The translations under genes and the position numbers were made by a program. A stretch of 58,709 bases of DNA from Akkermansia muciniphila. Its GTDB lineage: Bacteria; Verrucomicrobiota; Verrucomicrobiia; Limisphaerales; UBA9464. Numbering within the stretch: position 1 is the first letter of the stretch; each line of letters starts with the position of its first letter. Under the pieces are notes generated by a model that saw nothing but the letters and a program-made list of their open reading frames with translations, ran no database searches and was not told where the DNA came from. The stretch is taken from NCBI GenBank assembly GCA_945883815.1, contig CAMCYJ010000013.1, forward strand, positions 1 to 58,709, in the 5' to 3' direction. This document shows positions 23,704 to 32,964 of this stretch, one piece after another.

Positions 23704-25125
23704 TCAGTGTTCGCGCTTTTTGGTGAACACGTGAGTGGAGTGACCGAAGAACACTTCGGCGCCTTCCATCAGCGTTTCACTGAGGGTGGGATGCGGGTGC
23801 ACGATGGCACTGAGATCATGAACCGTGGCTCCCATTTCAATGGCCACCGTGCCTTCGCCAATGAGCTCGCCGGCACCATGACCGACAATTCCGACACCGA
23901 GAATTCGCTCGGAAACCGGGTCGACGATGAGCTTGGTGGAACCATCAGTCCGATCATAAGTGAGGGCCCTACCGCTGGCACCCCAGGGGAACTTGACCAC
24001 TTGCACCTCAATGCCCTTGGCCTTGGCCTCGGTTTCGGTCAGACCCACCCAAGCCACCTCGGGATCGGTGAAGACCACCGCAGGAATGAGATAGTCGCGA
24101 TTCACGGCGTTGCCGTCACCAGCGAGGTTCTCGATGGCGATGCGAGCCTCTTTGCTGGCCTTGTGTGCCAGCATGATGCCGCCGGCGACGTCGCCGATGG
24201 CGTAGATGTTCGGGTCGTTGGTGACCATGCGTTCGTCCACCTTGATGAACCCCTTGTCGTCCCGTTGGACGGCTGTGTTCTCAAGACCGAGATCTTGGCC
24301 GTTGGGCACGCGGCCCACAGACACCAGAACCCGGTCATACTTCTCTTCCATCTTCTGGCCGTTGAACTCGGAAGTGACCTGGATTTGCTTGCCCGAGGTC
24401 TTGATCTCCAAAACCTTCGACTTCAGGCGCACCTCTTGGAAGGCCTTCTTGGCGTAGGCGGCCACCGGTCGGACGAGGTCCGGGTCGGCTCCGGCCAGAA
24501 TCGCTTCCATGGCCTCAATGACGGTGACCTTGGAACCCATCGCCGCGTACACGGTTCCGAGCTCCATGCCGATGTAGCCGCCACCGATGACCAGAAGTTT
24601 TTCCGGAATGTCGGCGATTTCCAGTGCCTCGGTGGAGGTCATCACCCGGGGATTGCCCAGATCGAAGGCCTTCGGGAGGGCCGGGCGGGAACCGGCTGCG
24701 ATGATGGCCTTGTCGAAGGTGACGTACTTCTGACCTTCGGGGGTTTCCACGCGCAGCTTGTTCGAGGACTCGAACATGGCCTTGCCGTGCATCACGCTGA
24801 CACCGCGCATCTTGGCGAGGCTCGCTATGCCGGAACCGAGCTTCTCGAGGATGGACTCCTTCCAGGCCCGCAGACGGTTTAGATCGATCGTGGCATCGCC
24901 GAAGCTGATTCCGCGGTGAGCGGATTCCTTCGCGGCGGTGATCATGTGCGAGGCGTTGAGCAGCGCCTTGGAAGGGATGCACCCGCGGTTCATGCACACA
25001 CCACCAAGACGGGGATCCCGTTCGATGAGCAGCACCTTCTTGCCCAGGTCGGCGGCGTAGAATGCAGCGGCGTAGCCTCCAGGGCCGGCGCCGATGACAA
25101 CGATTTCAGTCTGGATCGCTTCCAT
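23704..25125 (-). CDS. lpdA: Dihydrolipoyl dehydrogenase (E3)
   Basis: A 473-residue flavoprotein disulfide reductase that reoxidises dihydrolipoamide in 2-oxoacid dehydrogenase complexes. The FAD motif is VVIGAGPGGYAAAFYAADLG, the redox-active cysteines C44 and C49 sit in GGVCMNRGCIPSKAL, the NAD motif is LLVIGGGYIGMELGTVYAAMG, and the active-site His-Glu region is HPHPTLSE. It lies 14 bp downstream of the E2 gene, so the two are co-transcribed. It serves the complex whose E1 gene is not in this window. Confidence 0.96.
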   Translation of the reverse strand: MEAIQTEIVVIGAGPGGYAAAFYAADLGKKVLLIERDPRLGGVCMNRGCIPSKALLNASHMITAAKESAHRGISFGDATIDLNRLRAWKESILEKLGSGIASLAKMRGVSVMHGKAMFESSNKLRVETPEGQKYVTFDKAIIAAGSRPALPKAFDLGNPRVMTSTEALEIADIPEKLLVIGGGYIGMELGTVYAAMGSKVTVIEAMEAILAGADPDLVRPVAAYAKKAFQEVRLKSKVLEIKTSGKQIQVTSEFNGQKMEEKYDRVLVSVGRVPNGQDLGLENTAVQRDDKGFIKVDERMVTNDPNIYAIGDVAGGIMLAHKASKEARIAIENLAGDGNAVNRDYLIPAVVFTDPEVAWVGLTETEAKAKGIEVQVVKFPWGASGRALTYDRTDGSTKLIVDPVSERILGVGIVGHGAGELIGEGTVAIEMGATVHDLSAIVHPHPTLSETLMEGAEVFFGHSTHVFTKKREH

Positions 25126-25139
25126 GTCGGGTAGGGCTG

Positions 25140-26423
25140 TTAGAGCTTCACCACAGAGGCCGGGAACGTCTCGATGGCCTTGACCAGGTCCACCGTGAAG
25201 CGGGCGGCCGATCCGCCATCGATCACGCGGTGATCGTAGCTGATGGTCAGCGGCAGGATGGGACGGGCTTCGATCTTGCCCTCGGCAGTCACGACCGGCT
25301 TGAGGGAGGTCTTGCCCAGTCCGAGAATGGCCACTTCGGGTTTATTGATGATCGGGGTGAAGTGGGAGCCACCGATGGCACCCTGGTTCGAGACGGTGAA
25401 GGAGCCTCCCTTCATTGAATCGGGGGACAGCTTGCGATCCCGGGCCAATGCCGCGATCTCGGCCAACTCCTTGGCGATTTGCAACAGTGACTTCTTGTCG
25501 GCGTCGCGCAGCACCGGAACCAGCAATCCAGCGTCGGTATCGACTGCGATGCCAATGTGGTAGTAGTGCTTGATGATCAGGGTCTCGGCGACTTCCTGCA
25601 GGCTGGCGTTGAACTTCGGATGCTTCTGGAGGGTGTCGACCAGCGCCTTGATGAGGAAGGGGGTGGGCGTGAGCTTGGAGCCGGCCTTTTCGTAATCGGC
25701 CTTGAACTGGGCCCGCAACGCCTCGATGCCGCTCATGTCCGCATCGGCGAACTGGGTGACGTGGGGCAGGGTGACCTTGTTCTCGACCATCCGCGCCGAA
25801 ATGATCTTGCGCAGCGGGGTCAGCGGCTCGCTGGTGACAGGGCCGAAGACAGCGAAGTCTTGGTTGACGAGCGGGAAGCTGAGGCCCTGGGGGGCTTCGG
25901 CGTACTTGCCGGCACGGGCCACCTTCGACTCCAGCTTGCCGATGTAGCGGGCGAGATCTTCGATGACCACGCGGCCACCGGAGGCGGAACCGCGGACTCG
26001 GCTCAGGGGGATGCCCAGTTCGCGGGCGACCTTGCGGACATACGGGCTGGCCGCCGGGACCGGGCCGTCGTCTTCAGTGGCGGCCGGCAGGATGTCGTCG
26101 TCGTCTTCGTCCGCGACCACGGGCCGTGCCGCCCGGGGGGCTGCCGCCTTTTTGGCTGGTGCCGACGCCGGTGCCGCAGCGCCGCTGTCGCTCCCGCCCT
26201 CCAGACTCAAGAGCACCGTGCCGACGGTGATCGTGTCACCTTCCTTGACGGAGATGGCGGTGATCTTCCCGCCGGCTGGAGAGGGGATGGGCGCAATGGC
26301 CTTCTCCGACTCGAGCTCGAGGATTGTCTGACCGGCGCTGATGGTGTCGCCGACCTTGACCAGAACGCTGACAACTTTGCCGCTGTCAGCGCCTTCTCCG
26401 ACCTTGGGAAACCTTACGTCCAT
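25140..26423 (-). CDS. Dihydrolipoamide acyltransferase (E2) of a 2-oxoacid dehydrogenase complex
   Basis: A 427-residue protein with one N-terminal lipoyl domain (residues 1-77; lipoylated K41 in LELESEKAIAPIPSP), an Ala/Pro-rich linker, a peripheral subunit-binding domain (ASPYVRKVARELGIPLSRVRGSASGGRVVIEDLARYIG) and a C-terminal catalytic domain ending in SYDHRVIDGGSAARFTVDLVKAIE, with the catalytic histidine. The acyltransferase domain looks most like pyruvate-type E2, but 2-oxoglutarate or branched-chain specificity cannot be excluded. The ATG at 26423 begins the lipoyl domain; the frame is open to 26507, giving a 28-residue non-conserved extension. E3 follows; E1 is missing, and the gene upstream is divergent. 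Confidence 0.93.
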   Translation of the reverse strand: MDVRFPKVGEGADSGKVVSVLVKVGDTISAGQTILELESEKAIAPIPSPAGGKITAISVKEGDTITVGTVLLSLEGGSDSGAAAPASAPAKKAAAPRAARPVVADEDDDDILPAATEDDGPVPAASPYVRKVARELGIPLSRVRGSASGGRVVIEDLARYIGKLESKVARAGKYAEAPQGLSFPLVNQDFAVFGPVTSEPLTPLRKIISARMVENKVTLPHVTQFADADMSGIEALRAQFKADYEKAGSKLTPTPFLIKALVDTLQKHPKFNASLQEVAETLIIKHYYHIGIAVDTDAGLLVPVLRDADKKSLLQIAKELAEIAALARDRKLSPDSMKGGSFTVSNQGAIGGSHFTPIINKPEVAILGLGKTSLKPVVTAEGKIEARPILPLTISYDHRVIDGGSAARFTVDLVKAIETFPASVVKL

Positions 26424-26583
26424 AAATTTTGACGTGCCAATGTGTGGCAAGTGCTCTTCCGGGTGAAATTGTTTTTTTGCTGGGTTAGGTTGGACGGAGT
26501 TTGACATCTGGCCAAATTCCTAGGCCAACACCGTTCCGATCTTCGGCTTGGAGAACGCCCAGGACGACGCTTATTCTTCTCCT

Positions 26584-27978
26584 GTGAAAATTCACTACCT
26601 AGGCGCTACTCGGACAACGACCGGTTCGATGTACCTCGTGGAGGTGAACGGCCACCGTGTCCTCTTGGAATGCGGCCTGTACCAGGGGCGTCGTGAGGAA
26701 TCGATCCGCCGTAATCGTGAGTTCCCCTTTGATCCGGCCGCATTGGATGCGGTGGTGTTGAGTCATGCCCATATTGATCACGCCGGCAATCTGCCCAATT
26801 TGTGCCGGAAAGGTTATCAGGGGAACATCTACTCCACGTTCGCTACTCGCGACCTGTGTGCGGTCATGTTGGAAGATTCTGCGAGAGTTCAATTGGCTGA
26901 CAGTCAGCACGTGTCCAAACAGCGGGCCAAGCAGGGGCTGCCCCCGGTCGAACCTCTCTACACGGTGGAAGATGCGGAGAGGGCGACCCGACAGTTTGTG
27001 GCCATCAATTACGGCCGTCGTATGCCGCTGGTGGATGGAGTGACCCTGGAGTTTCGGGATGCCGGTCACATTCTGGGCTCAGCTCAAGTAATTCTGGACG
27101 TCCGGGAGGGGGCTCGGCAATTCCGGTTTCTCTTCAGTGGCGACATTGGCCGACCTGCCCAGGAGATCTTGCGCGATCCCGAGTCGGTGGAAGATGTCGA
27201 TTTCCTTCAGGTCGAGAGCACCTACGGCGATCGGGAACACGGTGATGCGACCTTTTCACGGGATGAACTGTGCCGGGTGGTGGCTGGCGCTTTGGCCCGA
27301 GGCGGCAAGGTGATCATCCCATCCTTTGCGGTGGGGCGGACGCAGCAATTGGTCTATGTCCTGAACCAATTGACCGAGTCGGGTTGTTTGCCGGAGGTGC
27401 CGATCTTCGTGGACAGCCCATTGAGTGTGAATGCGACGGAAGTCTTTCGTTTGCATCCCGAGTGCTTCGACACCGAGGCTTATGAGCACTTGCGGACAAA
27501 AGGGAACCCCTTCGGCATGGATCACCTCCTCTACATCCGCGAGGCGGTGCAATCCAGGAAGCTCAACGAATTCAAACAGCCGTGCATCATCATCAGTGCT
27601 TCGGGCATGGCAGAGGCGGGGCGCATCCGGCATCATCTGAGCCACAACCTGGGTGATCCGCGAAACCTCATCCTCTTCGTGGGTTATTGCGCGGAGCATA
27701 CTCTGGGACATTTGATCGTTTCGGGCCGTAATCCGGTGAATATCTTCGGCATTCCGCATGAAGTGAAAGCGCAGGTTGCCCGCATTGATGCCTTTTCCGG
27801 GCATGCCGGCCGGTCTGAATTGATCGGATATGTAAAATCGCTCTCCGGTCCATTGAGCAAGATCACCGTGATCCACGGTGAGGAGTCGTCGTCGTTGGCC
27901 TTCGGGCAGGCCCTCCAAGCGCTCAAGCCTCAGGCAGAGGTGGTGGTGCCGCAGCCGGGTCAGATCGTTGAGTTTTGA
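26584..27978 (+). CDS. Beta-CASP metallo-beta-lactamase-fold RNase/hydrolase
   Basis: A 464-residue protein of the MBL-fold/RNA-specificity-domain group. The metal motif HAHIDHAG, the later GHILGSAQV, FSGDIG and the CASP motifs ESTYGDR, KVIIPSFAVGRTQQL, PCIIISASGMAEAGRI and IDAFSGHAGRSEL are all present, with the KH-like C-terminal RMMBL region. The group covers CPSF-73-like and YsiA/RNase J-related endo/exonucleases; the precise substrate is unknown. I chose the GTG at 26584 because homologues start with KIHYLGATRTTTGSMY. An ATG at 26548 would add 12 residues. It diverges from the E2 gene over 160 bp. Confidence 0.9.
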   Translation: MKIHYLGATRTTTGSMYLVEVNGHRVLLECGLYQGRREESIRRNREFPFDPAALDAVVLSHAHIDHAGNLPNLCRKGYQGNIYSTFATRDLCAVMLEDSARVQLADSQHVSKQRAKQGLPPVEPLYTVEDAERATRQFVAINYGRRMPLVDGVTLEFRDAGHILGSAQVILDVREGARQFRFLFSGDIGRPAQEILRDPESVEDVDFLQVESTYGDREHGDATFSRDELCRVVAGALARGGKVIIPSFAVGRTQQLVYVLNQLTESGCLPEVPIFVDSPLSVNATEVFRLHPECFDTEAYEHLRTKGNPFGMDHLLYIREAVQSRKLNEFKQPCIIISASGMAEAGRIRHHLSHNLGDPRNLILFVGYCAEHTLGHLIVSGRNPVNIFGIPHEVKAQVARIDAFSGHAGRSELIGYVKSLSGPLSKITVIHGEESSSLAFGQALQALKPQAEVVVPQPGQIVEF

Positions 27979-28080
27979 AACTCGCAGTGTGCGATGATCG
28001 CACCTCAAGTCGGGGCCAATGACTCAAAAAAATGCAACCAACCGGCGATGAAGCTGTGAATTGGACAGCGAGTTTGGTGG

Positions 28081-29490
28081 GTGTCCGAGCGGTTTGAGAT
28101 TGTTTCCATCGCCCGGGTCCGCTTCAAACCATCCGTGCAATCCAAGTTCAAGCTGATCGATGGGGCCGTGGTGGCTCCTCAAGGGTTCCTCGCGGGCGGG
28201 GTTTTTTGTGACATCAAGCGTCTGGGCACCGGCAAGGGGTCGGACAAGGGGCGCAAGCGGGACCTCTGCCTGTTGGTCAGCGAGACTCCTGCGGCGGTCG
28301 CTGGTCTCTTCACGACGAATCAAATCTGCGCTGCGCCGGTGAAGGTGTGTGTCTCCCGAGTGGCCAAGGGTGTCGCCCAGGCGGTGGTGGTCAACAGTGG
28401 CAACGCCAACGCCTGCACCGGGCGTCAGGGCATGAAAGACGCGCTGGCCATGACAGGATTGGCCGAGAAGGTCTTGGGGCTTTCCACCGGAAGGGTGCTC
28501 GTCGGATCCACCGGGCGGATCGGCGTGCAAATGCCCATGGAGCAGGTGGCTAGCGGGATCGTCGCGGCGGCTGAGGTCTTGGGTTCCACACCGGAGCACG
28601 CAGCCCACGCGGCCGAGGCCATCATGACCAGCGATTCGCGTCCGAAGACCATTGCCATCGAGCTCAAGATCGGAGGACGGATCGTCCGCATTGGCGGCAT
28701 GTGCAAAGGGGCCGGCATGATCCAGCCTGGCATGTCACCGACCGGAGCTCGTCCGGCAACTGCTCCTAGTGGGGTGCCGGCCGGATTGCATGCCACCATG
28801 CTGTGCTTCATCACCACGGACGCGGACATCGCCGCCAAGCCTCTTCAGAGTGCCCTCAACGAAGCAGTGGCCTCGAGCTTCAACCGAATCACCGTCGACG
28901 GGGACATGAGCACCAACGACACGGTGCTGGCTCTGGCCAATGGTCTGGCCGGCAATGCCGCCATTCGGAAGGCTTCTGGAAAGGACTTCGAGGCCTTTCA
29001 GGCGGCCCTGTCGCATGTGTGTCTGTCGTTGGCCAAGATGATCGTGTGCGACGGCGAGGGGGTTCACCGCGTGGTGACGGTCCGCGTCGAGGGAGCACGG
29101 TCTTTTGCCGATGCCGACGCCGCAGCCCGGGCGGTGGCCAATAGCGCCCTGGTCAAGACCAGTTGGCACGGAGGGGACCCCAACTGGGGACGGATCATCG
29201 ACGCCTTGGGGTACAGTTCTGCCAAGATCGTGGAGGACAAGGTGGACATCGGCTACGCCGCTTCGGGAACCCGGAAAATCCTCTGGAGCCTGCGCCGAGG
29301 GCAGCCGACCAAGACGGCGTTTGCTGATTTGTGGAAAGCCGTGCAGGCCGACACCTTCGAGTTGCACATTCGTCTCAACGTGGGGAAGGCCTCGGCCGTG
29401 ATGTATGCCGCGGACCTGACCGAGGAGTATGTGGATTTCAACAAGGGCGCCATCGCAGATCCAAGCCAAGCAGGGGCGCTGGGAGGATGA
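28081..29490 (+). CDS. argJ: Bifunctional glutamate N-acetyltransferase / acetylglutamate synthase ArgJ
   Basis: A 469-residue arginine-biosynthesis enzyme that transfers acetyl from N-acetylornithine to glutamate. It is made as a precursor that cuts itself before a conserved threonine. The block AVVVNSGNANACTGRQG and the precursor's KGAGMI motif are present, and the nucleophile Thr is in ATMLCF. Between KGAGMIQPGM and ATML sits a 19-residue stretch (SPTGARPATAPSGVPAGLH, 28735-28791) that the standard PNMATML arrangement lacks. Downstream SFNRITVDGDMSTNDT and GDPNWGRIIDALGYS are typical. Start is GTG at 28081; a GTG at 28135 is equally near the family start. Other arg genes are not in view. 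Confidence 0.93.
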   Translation: MSERFEIVSIARVRFKPSVQSKFKLIDGAVVAPQGFLAGGVFCDIKRLGTGKGSDKGRKRDLCLLVSETPAAVAGLFTTNQICAAPVKVCVSRVAKGVAQAVVVNSGNANACTGRQGMKDALAMTGLAEKVLGLSTGRVLVGSTGRIGVQMPMEQVASGIVAAAEVLGSTPEHAAHAAEAIMTSDSRPKTIAIELKIGGRIVRIGGMCKGAGMIQPGMSPTGARPATAPSGVPAGLHATMLCFITTDADIAAKPLQSALNEAVASSFNRITVDGDMSTNDTVLALANGLAGNAAIRKASGKDFEAFQAALSHVCLSLAKMIVCDGEGVHRVVTVRVEGARSFADADAAARAVANSALVKTSWHGGDPNWGRIIDALGYSSAKIVEDKVDIGYAASGTRKILWSLRRGQPTKTAFADLWKAVQADTFELHIRLNVGKASAVMYAADLTEEYVDFNKGAIADPSQAGALGG

Positions 29491-29610
29491 CAAACCTGTC
29501 ATCCCACAGGGCTGCCCAAAACCCCATCAGACCATTGGGCTCCGTGAGTAAAATGCCTTTAGGGGGGGATTACCACCGCCGATCCTGAGGCATTCGGAAA
29601 CCGGCGATGG

Positions 29611-30339
29611 CTAGACAGAATCTGAAGCGTTGGGAGGATTGTCTGGATCGGTTCGCCGCGGACGCTCTCCGAAGAGAGCGGTTCCTACCCTCACCAGTGT
29701 GGACCCTTCTTCGATGGCGACCTCCAAGTCGCCACTCATTCCCATGCTGAGTACGGGCAGTGGGGCCCCGAGCAGGTCGGCGCAACGATCCCGCAATTCG
29801 CGCAAACGTCGAAAGACCGGGCGGACCTGCTCCGTATCCACCGCGTACGGGGCGACGGTCATCAGGCCGTAAACCTCCAGTCGGGTCAGGGCATTGAGTT
29901 GCTGAAGCTCGGCCAACAAGCGATCCGGTTTCCAACCGAATTTGGAGGACTCCCCCGCGACATTGACCTCCAGCAGGATGGGCAACGAACGGGCCTGCTT
30001 GCTGGCCTGCTTTTGAAGTTCCTCGGCCAGTGCGAGTGAGTCCACACCCTGGACTACCTGGAAGATGCTGACGGCATCCCGCGCTTTGTTGGATTGTAAG
30101 TGTCCGATAAAATGCCACTCCAATTGGCCAGGGCACAGAGGGATCTTCACCTTGGCCTCTTGAACTCGGTTTTCTCCGAACAGCGTCAGTCCCGCCGAGG
30201 TCGCCTCGGCCACGCGCTCAGGTGGATGGTTCTTGCTCACCGCCATGAACCGTACCGAGTCCGGTTGGCGACCGGATCGCTCGCAAGCCTGGTCGATGCG
30301 GCTGCGGATGCGGGCGAGGTTTTCCTGAAGTTCGGACAC
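29611..30339 (-). CDS. YggS-family PLP homeostasis protein
   Basis: A 242-residue PLP-binding TIM-barrel protein of the YggS/PROSC (PLPBP) family, which controls free pyridoxal phosphate. The PLP lysine is K36 in FMAVSKNHPPE. FGENRVQEAKVKI, EWHFIGHLQSNKAR, QGVDSLALAEELQK, EVNVAGESSKFGW, VYGLMTVAP, LSMGMSGDLEVAIEEGSTLVRVGTALFG are the standard blocks. The family is commonly named pyridoxal 5'-phosphate homeostasis protein. It converges on argJ with a 120-bp gap that contains no convincing terminator. The tail TDPDNPPNASDSV is non-conserved. Confidence 0.94.
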   Translation of the reverse strand: MSELQENLARIRSRIDQACERSGRQPDSVRFMAVSKNHPPERVAEATSAGLTLFGENRVQEAKVKIPLCPGQLEWHFIGHLQSNKARDAVSIFQVVQGVDSLALAEELQKQASKQARSLPILLEVNVAGESSKFGWKPDRLLAELQQLNALTRLEVYGLMTVAPYAVDTEQVRPVFRRLRELRDRCADLLGAPLPVLSMGMSGDLEVAIEEGSTLVRVGTALFGERPRRTDPDNPPNASDSV

Positions 30340-30487
30340 GCAGCGAGGCTACACCAGAACTGGTTCCTGCGGGACGAGATTTGTACGGAAACTCCGGCGT
30401 CCATGGCCAATCCGTTGGGTCTGTATGGCAACAGCGGGATGGAGTTCAGGATTGTCAGGGACCGCAGCGCACTGGAGATCCGCAGAC

Positions 30488-31204
30488 CTAGTGGATGACG
30501 GCCGGCAGAGCCGACATGGATGCGATCGGGCAACGGCCGCCGCTCAATGGAAAAGTCCGCAAGCCGTGACTATTGGTGTTGAAAAATGCGGTATCGGGTA
30601 CGGATCCCCTGAGCAACTGGCTTCGGAAGGGATCAGTTCCAGGGTAGAGGCAAACGAAAGCCATGGCCGTCAGCAACTGCTCAATGGGATCCGCCGGAAC
30701 CAAGCCTTGCTTGTCGACGATCTCCAACTGCTCCTCGAAGGATTTGTTCCGGGTGGCCTTGGCGATGAAAAAGATCGGAATTTTTCGGGGCTGTTTGATG
30801 TTTCGCTGGGTGACACTCTTCAACTTCATCAGCCACGGCATGTCGGAGTAGTCAATTGCATCCCGGTGTAGCGAAGGGAAGCGATCCCGAAAAAGGTAGT
30901 TCAATGATTCGATGGCATCGAAGTCAGAGACGTTGCCTGGGATTTTCAAATAAAAAAAAGTCTTAGTCAGTTTTGCTGAATCGAGGATCGAAAGAGCCAT
31001 TTCGAGTCGTTCATGCCTCACCACTGGATCCAAAGGAGCCTCCATTATTTTTTGGCGGGCGTTTCCGGACAGTCTCTGAAGGCTCTGGGGTGGAACTTCC
31101 TGAACCAGATGGTCGATGAGTTCGACCTTACCGACGGTCTTGAGGAACGACGCAGCCTCGTAAGCGGCTCTGAGCGCGGTGGATTCTGGGTTGTTGTCAG
31201 ACAT
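30488..31204 (-). CDS. Unrecognised protein in an AT-richer stretch
   Basis: A 238-residue protein I do not recognise. It has a helical N-terminus (STALRAAYEAASFLKTVGKVELIDHLVQEV), no signal peptide, no membrane segment, and a Lys/Arg-rich middle (MKLKSVTQRNIKQPRKIPIFFIAKATRNKSFEEQLEIVDKQG). The C-terminus is FRSQLLRGSVPDTAFFNTNS followed by a Gly/Pro/Ser-rich tail. The DNA here is visibly less GC-rich than its neighbours, including a run of eight A residues near 30951, which may mean recent acquisition or relaxed selection. The gene is flanked by 148 bp and 278 bp of non-coding DNA. Existence of the gene is supported by length only. Confidence 0.55.
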   Translation of the reverse strand: MSDNNPESTALRAAYEAASFLKTVGKVELIDHLVQEVPPQSLQRLSGNARQKIMEAPLDPVVRHERLEMALSILDSAKLTKTFFYLKIPGNVSDFDAIESLNYLFRDRFPSLHRDAIDYSDMPWLMKLKSVTQRNIKQPRKIPIFFIAKATRNKSFEEQLEIVDKQGLVPADPIEQLLTAMAFVCLYPGTDPFRSQLLRGSVPDTAFFNTNSHGLRTFPLSGGRCPIASMSALPAVIH

Positions 31205-31482
31205 GTCAGCGAGACGGGCGATCCGAATGCTTCGGTCGTCGTCATTTGTTAATCAAACTTACGTCAGTGCGTTTGGGAGCGCACGAATGATCTACTGATG
31301 AAATCTCGGATCGATCGATCCATATTCGTGGGCGTCTTGCTCCTCAAACACGCTCATAGTGGTGAATCGGCGTTTCGTTGATGTCTCTTGAAGGGTTTCT
31401 CGATGTTTTGTTGCCCAAATGATCACCCATTTGGGTTCTGATGGATTTGTCAGCCCGCAAGGTCTGGCCCAGACTCCTCGCA

Positions 31483-32880
31483 ATGGAACCATTGTCGGCA
31501 GATGTAGTGGTGCTGGGTGGCGGCAGTGCAGGATATGCCGCGGCCAGGACCCTCACGAGCCACGGCGCCCAGACCCTGGTCATTGATGGGGCCCCGGAAT
31601 TGGGAGGCTTGTGCATCTTGAAAGGTTGCATGCCTACCAAGGCCTTGTTGCATGCAGCCGAATTGCGCCATGCGATCTTGGAAGGTGAACCTTGGGGAAT
31701 CACGGCTGAGCGTGTTGAGGTGGACGCCAAGAGAGTCTTTGCCAGAAAGGATGCCTTGATTGCTGATTTTGCCGGCTACCGACGTCAGCAGCTGCAGGAC
31801 GGCCGATTCGGGCTGATCCGCTCCCAGGCGCGGTTTGAGGGGCCAGGATCACTCCGATTGGCGGACGGTCGATGCATTCAATTCGGTCATGCGGTGGTGG
31901 CCACAGGATCTTCGGTCGCTCCGGCATCCCTGCCCGGACTGGAAGCCACTGGCTACCTCACCAGCGACAGCGCCTTGGCCGAGTCTCAGATTCCCGAGTC
32001 TTTGGTGGTTCTCGGTGGAGGCGCTGTGGCACTGGAGTTTGCCCAGTTTTACTCCCGTCTTGGCAGTCGGGTGACCGTCATCCAACGCGCTCCTCAGCTG
32101 CTGTCGGGATTCGATATCGATGTCGCGGGCGAATTGGAGAAGGCTTTCCGAAGGGAGGGTATTGAGGTGTTCACAGGCACCGTATTGGATCGAGTGGAAC
32201 GCTCAGGATCCCAGAAGCGGGTCTGGTTCCGCCAGGGTGGTCAGGAGCGCTCTGTCGAGGCGGTTGAGGTCTTCCATGGTTTGGGTCGGGTTCCCAACAC
32301 CGCGCACTTGGGATTGGAGGCCATCGGTGTGGCGTTGGAGCGGGGTCGGATCACCACCGATCTTCACCAGCGTTCCTCCCGGGCGGAGGTGTTTGCGGCG
32401 GGTGACTGCTGTGGCCCTCACGAAGTGGTGCACTTGGCCGTGCAGCAGGGAGAGGTGGCTGCCCACAATATCCTGAACCCAAGTCGTCCGCTGGCGATGG
32501 ATTATCGGTTGTTGCTTTCGGTGGTGTTCACGTCGCCGCAGGTGGCCCAGGTAGGTCTTTCGGAGCGAGAGGCCCGGAGTCGTGGCATCGACTATCGTTC
32601 GGAGAGCTACCCCTTTAACGATCATGGAAAATCCATAATCCTGGGAGCACAGGAAGGTTTTGTGAAGGCGCTGGCCAATCCTGCGACGGGAGAGGTGATC
32701 GGAGCGGCCTGTGTGGGGCCACAAGCCGGGGAATTGATTCACGAGCCCACTGTGGTCATGGCGGCCCGAATGACTGCGGCTCAGTGGGCTGCGGTGCCCC
32801 ACTACCATCCGACTTTGGCTGAGATATGGACCTATCCCGCTGAATCGTTGGCAGAGTCGTTGACTCCTTTCCAGCCGTAA
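31483..32880 (+). CDS. FAD-dependent pyridine nucleotide-disulfide oxidoreductase
   Basis: A 465-residue class I flavoprotein disulfide reductase related to dihydrolipoyl dehydrogenase and mercuric reductase. It has VVVLGGGSAGYAAARTLTSHG (FAD), the active-site cysteines C44 and C49 in GGLCILKGCMPTKALLHAAE, SLVVLGGGAVALEFAQFYSRLGSRVTVI (NAD), and EVFAAGDCCGPHEVVHLAVQQG. The dimer-interface region ends with PHYHPTLAEIWTYPAES, so the His of the His-Glu pair is present. No lipoyl proteins, mercury or glutathione genes lie nearby, so the disulfide substrate is unknown. The ATG at 31483 is chosen; one at 31441 adds 14 residues. It is the second such flavoprotein in the window after lpdA. Confidence 0.87.
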   Translation: MEPLSADVVVLGGGSAGYAAARTLTSHGAQTLVIDGAPELGGLCILKGCMPTKALLHAAELRHAILEGEPWGITAERVEVDAKRVFARKDALIADFAGYRRQQLQDGRFGLIRSQARFEGPGSLRLADGRCIQFGHAVVATGSSVAPASLPGLEATGYLTSDSALAESQIPESLVVLGGGAVALEFAQFYSRLGSRVTVIQRAPQLLSGFDIDVAGELEKAFRREGIEVFTGTVLDRVERSGSQKRVWFRQGGQERSVEAVEVFHGLGRVPNTAHLGLEAIGVALERGRITTDLHQRSSRAEVFAAGDCCGPHEVVHLAVQQGEVAAHNILNPSRPLAMDYRLLLSVVFTSPQVAQVGLSEREARSRGIDYRSESYPFNDHGKSIILGAQEGFVKALANPATGEVIGAACVGPQAGELIHEPTVVMAARMTAAQWAAVPHYHPTLAEIWTYPAESLAESLTPFQP

Positions 32881-32901
32881 CCACGCAATGGGGTGGTGCC
32901 G

Positions 32902-32924
32902 AAAAAAGGGCCGGCTTTCGGGCC
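32902..32924 (-). terminator. Probable terminator after the P-type ATPase gene
   Basis: On the minus strand GGCC-N8-GGCC is followed by C and six T residues. The stem is short (4 bp plus possible slippage), so it is a weak candidate, placed about 40 bp past the ATPase stop. Confidence 0.4.
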
Positions 32925-32964
32925 TCGTGACGAGCGAAGAACGAAACTCCGGCTTCGAGGCGAC

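Noticed and set aside
23707..24882. 391-codon plus-strand frame
   Set aside because: Antisense to lpdA, which has complete flavoprotein motifs; no conserved pattern in the plus-strand translation.
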